DNA from: Oxalobacteraceae bacterium
GTDB lineage: Bacteria > Pseudomonadota > Gammaproteobacteria > Burkholderiales > Burkholderiaceae_D
DNA length: 5,827 nucleotides
Direction: 5' to 3'
NCBI GenBank assembly: GCA_003132085.1
Contig: PKWO01000415.1
Location: forward strand, 1-5,827
The position numbers and the translations under genes were made by a program. The notes below the pieces were generated by a model. It searched no databases. It was not told the DNA's origin and saw only the letters and a program-made list of their open reading frames with translations. This document shows, in pieces, positions 5,598 through 5,827 of the stretch; position 1 is the stretch's first letter, and every line of letters starts with the position of its first letter.

Positions 5598-5827
5598 ATG
5601 AAAGTAATCGCATTTGCACGCAAAGAGCAGGGGTCCGGAGCGAGCCGCCGCCTGCGCATTGCTGGCCAAACACCTGGCATAATCTACGGCGGCACCAGCG
5701 CTCCGGTCAGCATCACGCTTGACCACAATGCGCTATATCACGCATTGAAAAAGGAAACGTTCCATTCGTCGATTCTCGACTTGGAAATCGATGGCAAAGC
5801 CGAACAAGTTCTGCTGCGCGACTTCCA
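5598..5827 (+). CDS. rplY: 50S ribosomal protein L25 (L25/Ctc/TL5 family), 5' part only
   Basis: L25 binds 5S rRNA in the central protuberance of the large ribosomal subunit. The 76 complete codons in the window show the family N-terminus: ARKEQGSGASRRLR (7-20), then PGIIYGG (26-32), closely resembling E. coli L25 (RKEQGKGASRRLR, PAIIYGG), followed by the region around the buried ALKKETFHSSIL segment (49-60). The gene runs off the right edge, so it is not visible whether this is the short L25 or the two-domain Ctc/TL5 form of about 200 residues usual in betaproteobacteria. The ATG at 5598 is supported by GGAG at 5587-5590 with 7-nt spacing. In this conserved neighbourhood pth (peptidyl-tRNA hydrolase) would be expected next, outside the window. 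Confidence 0.95.
   Translation, partial: MKVIAFARKEQGSGASRRLRIAGQTPGIIYGGTSAPVSITLDHNALYHALKKETFHSSILDLEIDGKAEQVLLRDF

Noticed and set aside
5410..5601. Small reading frame spanning the prs-rplY spacer, including a possible 44-codon leader peptide from ATG 5467 whose stop overlaps the rplY ATG
   Set aside because: The ATGA overlap is tempting, but the frame runs through the terminator hairpin and the inverted repeat, has no properly spaced ribosome binding site (AGGA is only 2 nt away) and has no recognisable product.

Overview
The window is an ordinary housekeeping stretch of a chromosome, most likely from a betaproteobacterium (Burkholderiales, possibly Oxalobacteraceae-like). That placement is an inference from gene order, the style of the PRPP synthase and L25 sequences, and a moderately high GC content judged by eye. 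There is no mobile element, CRISPR array or sign of a novel defence or biosynthetic system. The coding genes are intact apart from the two cut by the window edges.

Layout. mutM (Fpg DNA glycosylase) runs leftward from 729 and leaves the window before its C-terminal zinc finger. A 133-bp divergent spacer (730-862) separates it from a rightward series. That series is: a TPR outer-membrane lipoprotein from a TTG start (863-2668), lolB from a GTG start overlapping it by 4 nt (2665-3324), ispE (3344-4213), tRNA-Gln(UUG) (4285-4361), prs (4470-5420) and the 5' part of rplY (5598 to the right edge). The block TPR lipoprotein-lolB-ispE-tRNA-Gln-prs-rplY is a conserved neighbourhood in beta- and gammaproteobacteria. 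In Pseudomonas aeruginosa the TPR gene at this place encodes LbcA, the partner of the periplasmic protease CtpA.

How the genes relate. LolB inserts lipoproteins into the outer membrane, and the TPR protein is itself a lipoprotein that would need it. IspE belongs to the MEP isoprenoid pathway. Prs makes PRPP for nucleotides, histidine, tryptophan and NAD. tRNA-Gln and L25 belong to translation. The first three genes look like one tightly packed operon. The tRNA has its own plausible promoter and a strong hairpin behind it.

The least explained parts are the spacers. The 177-nt gap between prs and rplY holds a perfect -10 box, a small C/G hairpin, a 9-bp hairpin, a classic terminator-shaped hairpin with a T-run and a perfect 7-bp inverted repeat just before the rplY ribosome binding site. 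Some of these arms can pair in mutually exclusive ways, which makes an attenuated or autoregulated L25 leader the best candidate for follow-up. The tRNA-prs spacer holds a 10-bp stem with a nested palindrome. The mutM/TPR spacer holds two short inverted repeats and a tandem 7-mer.
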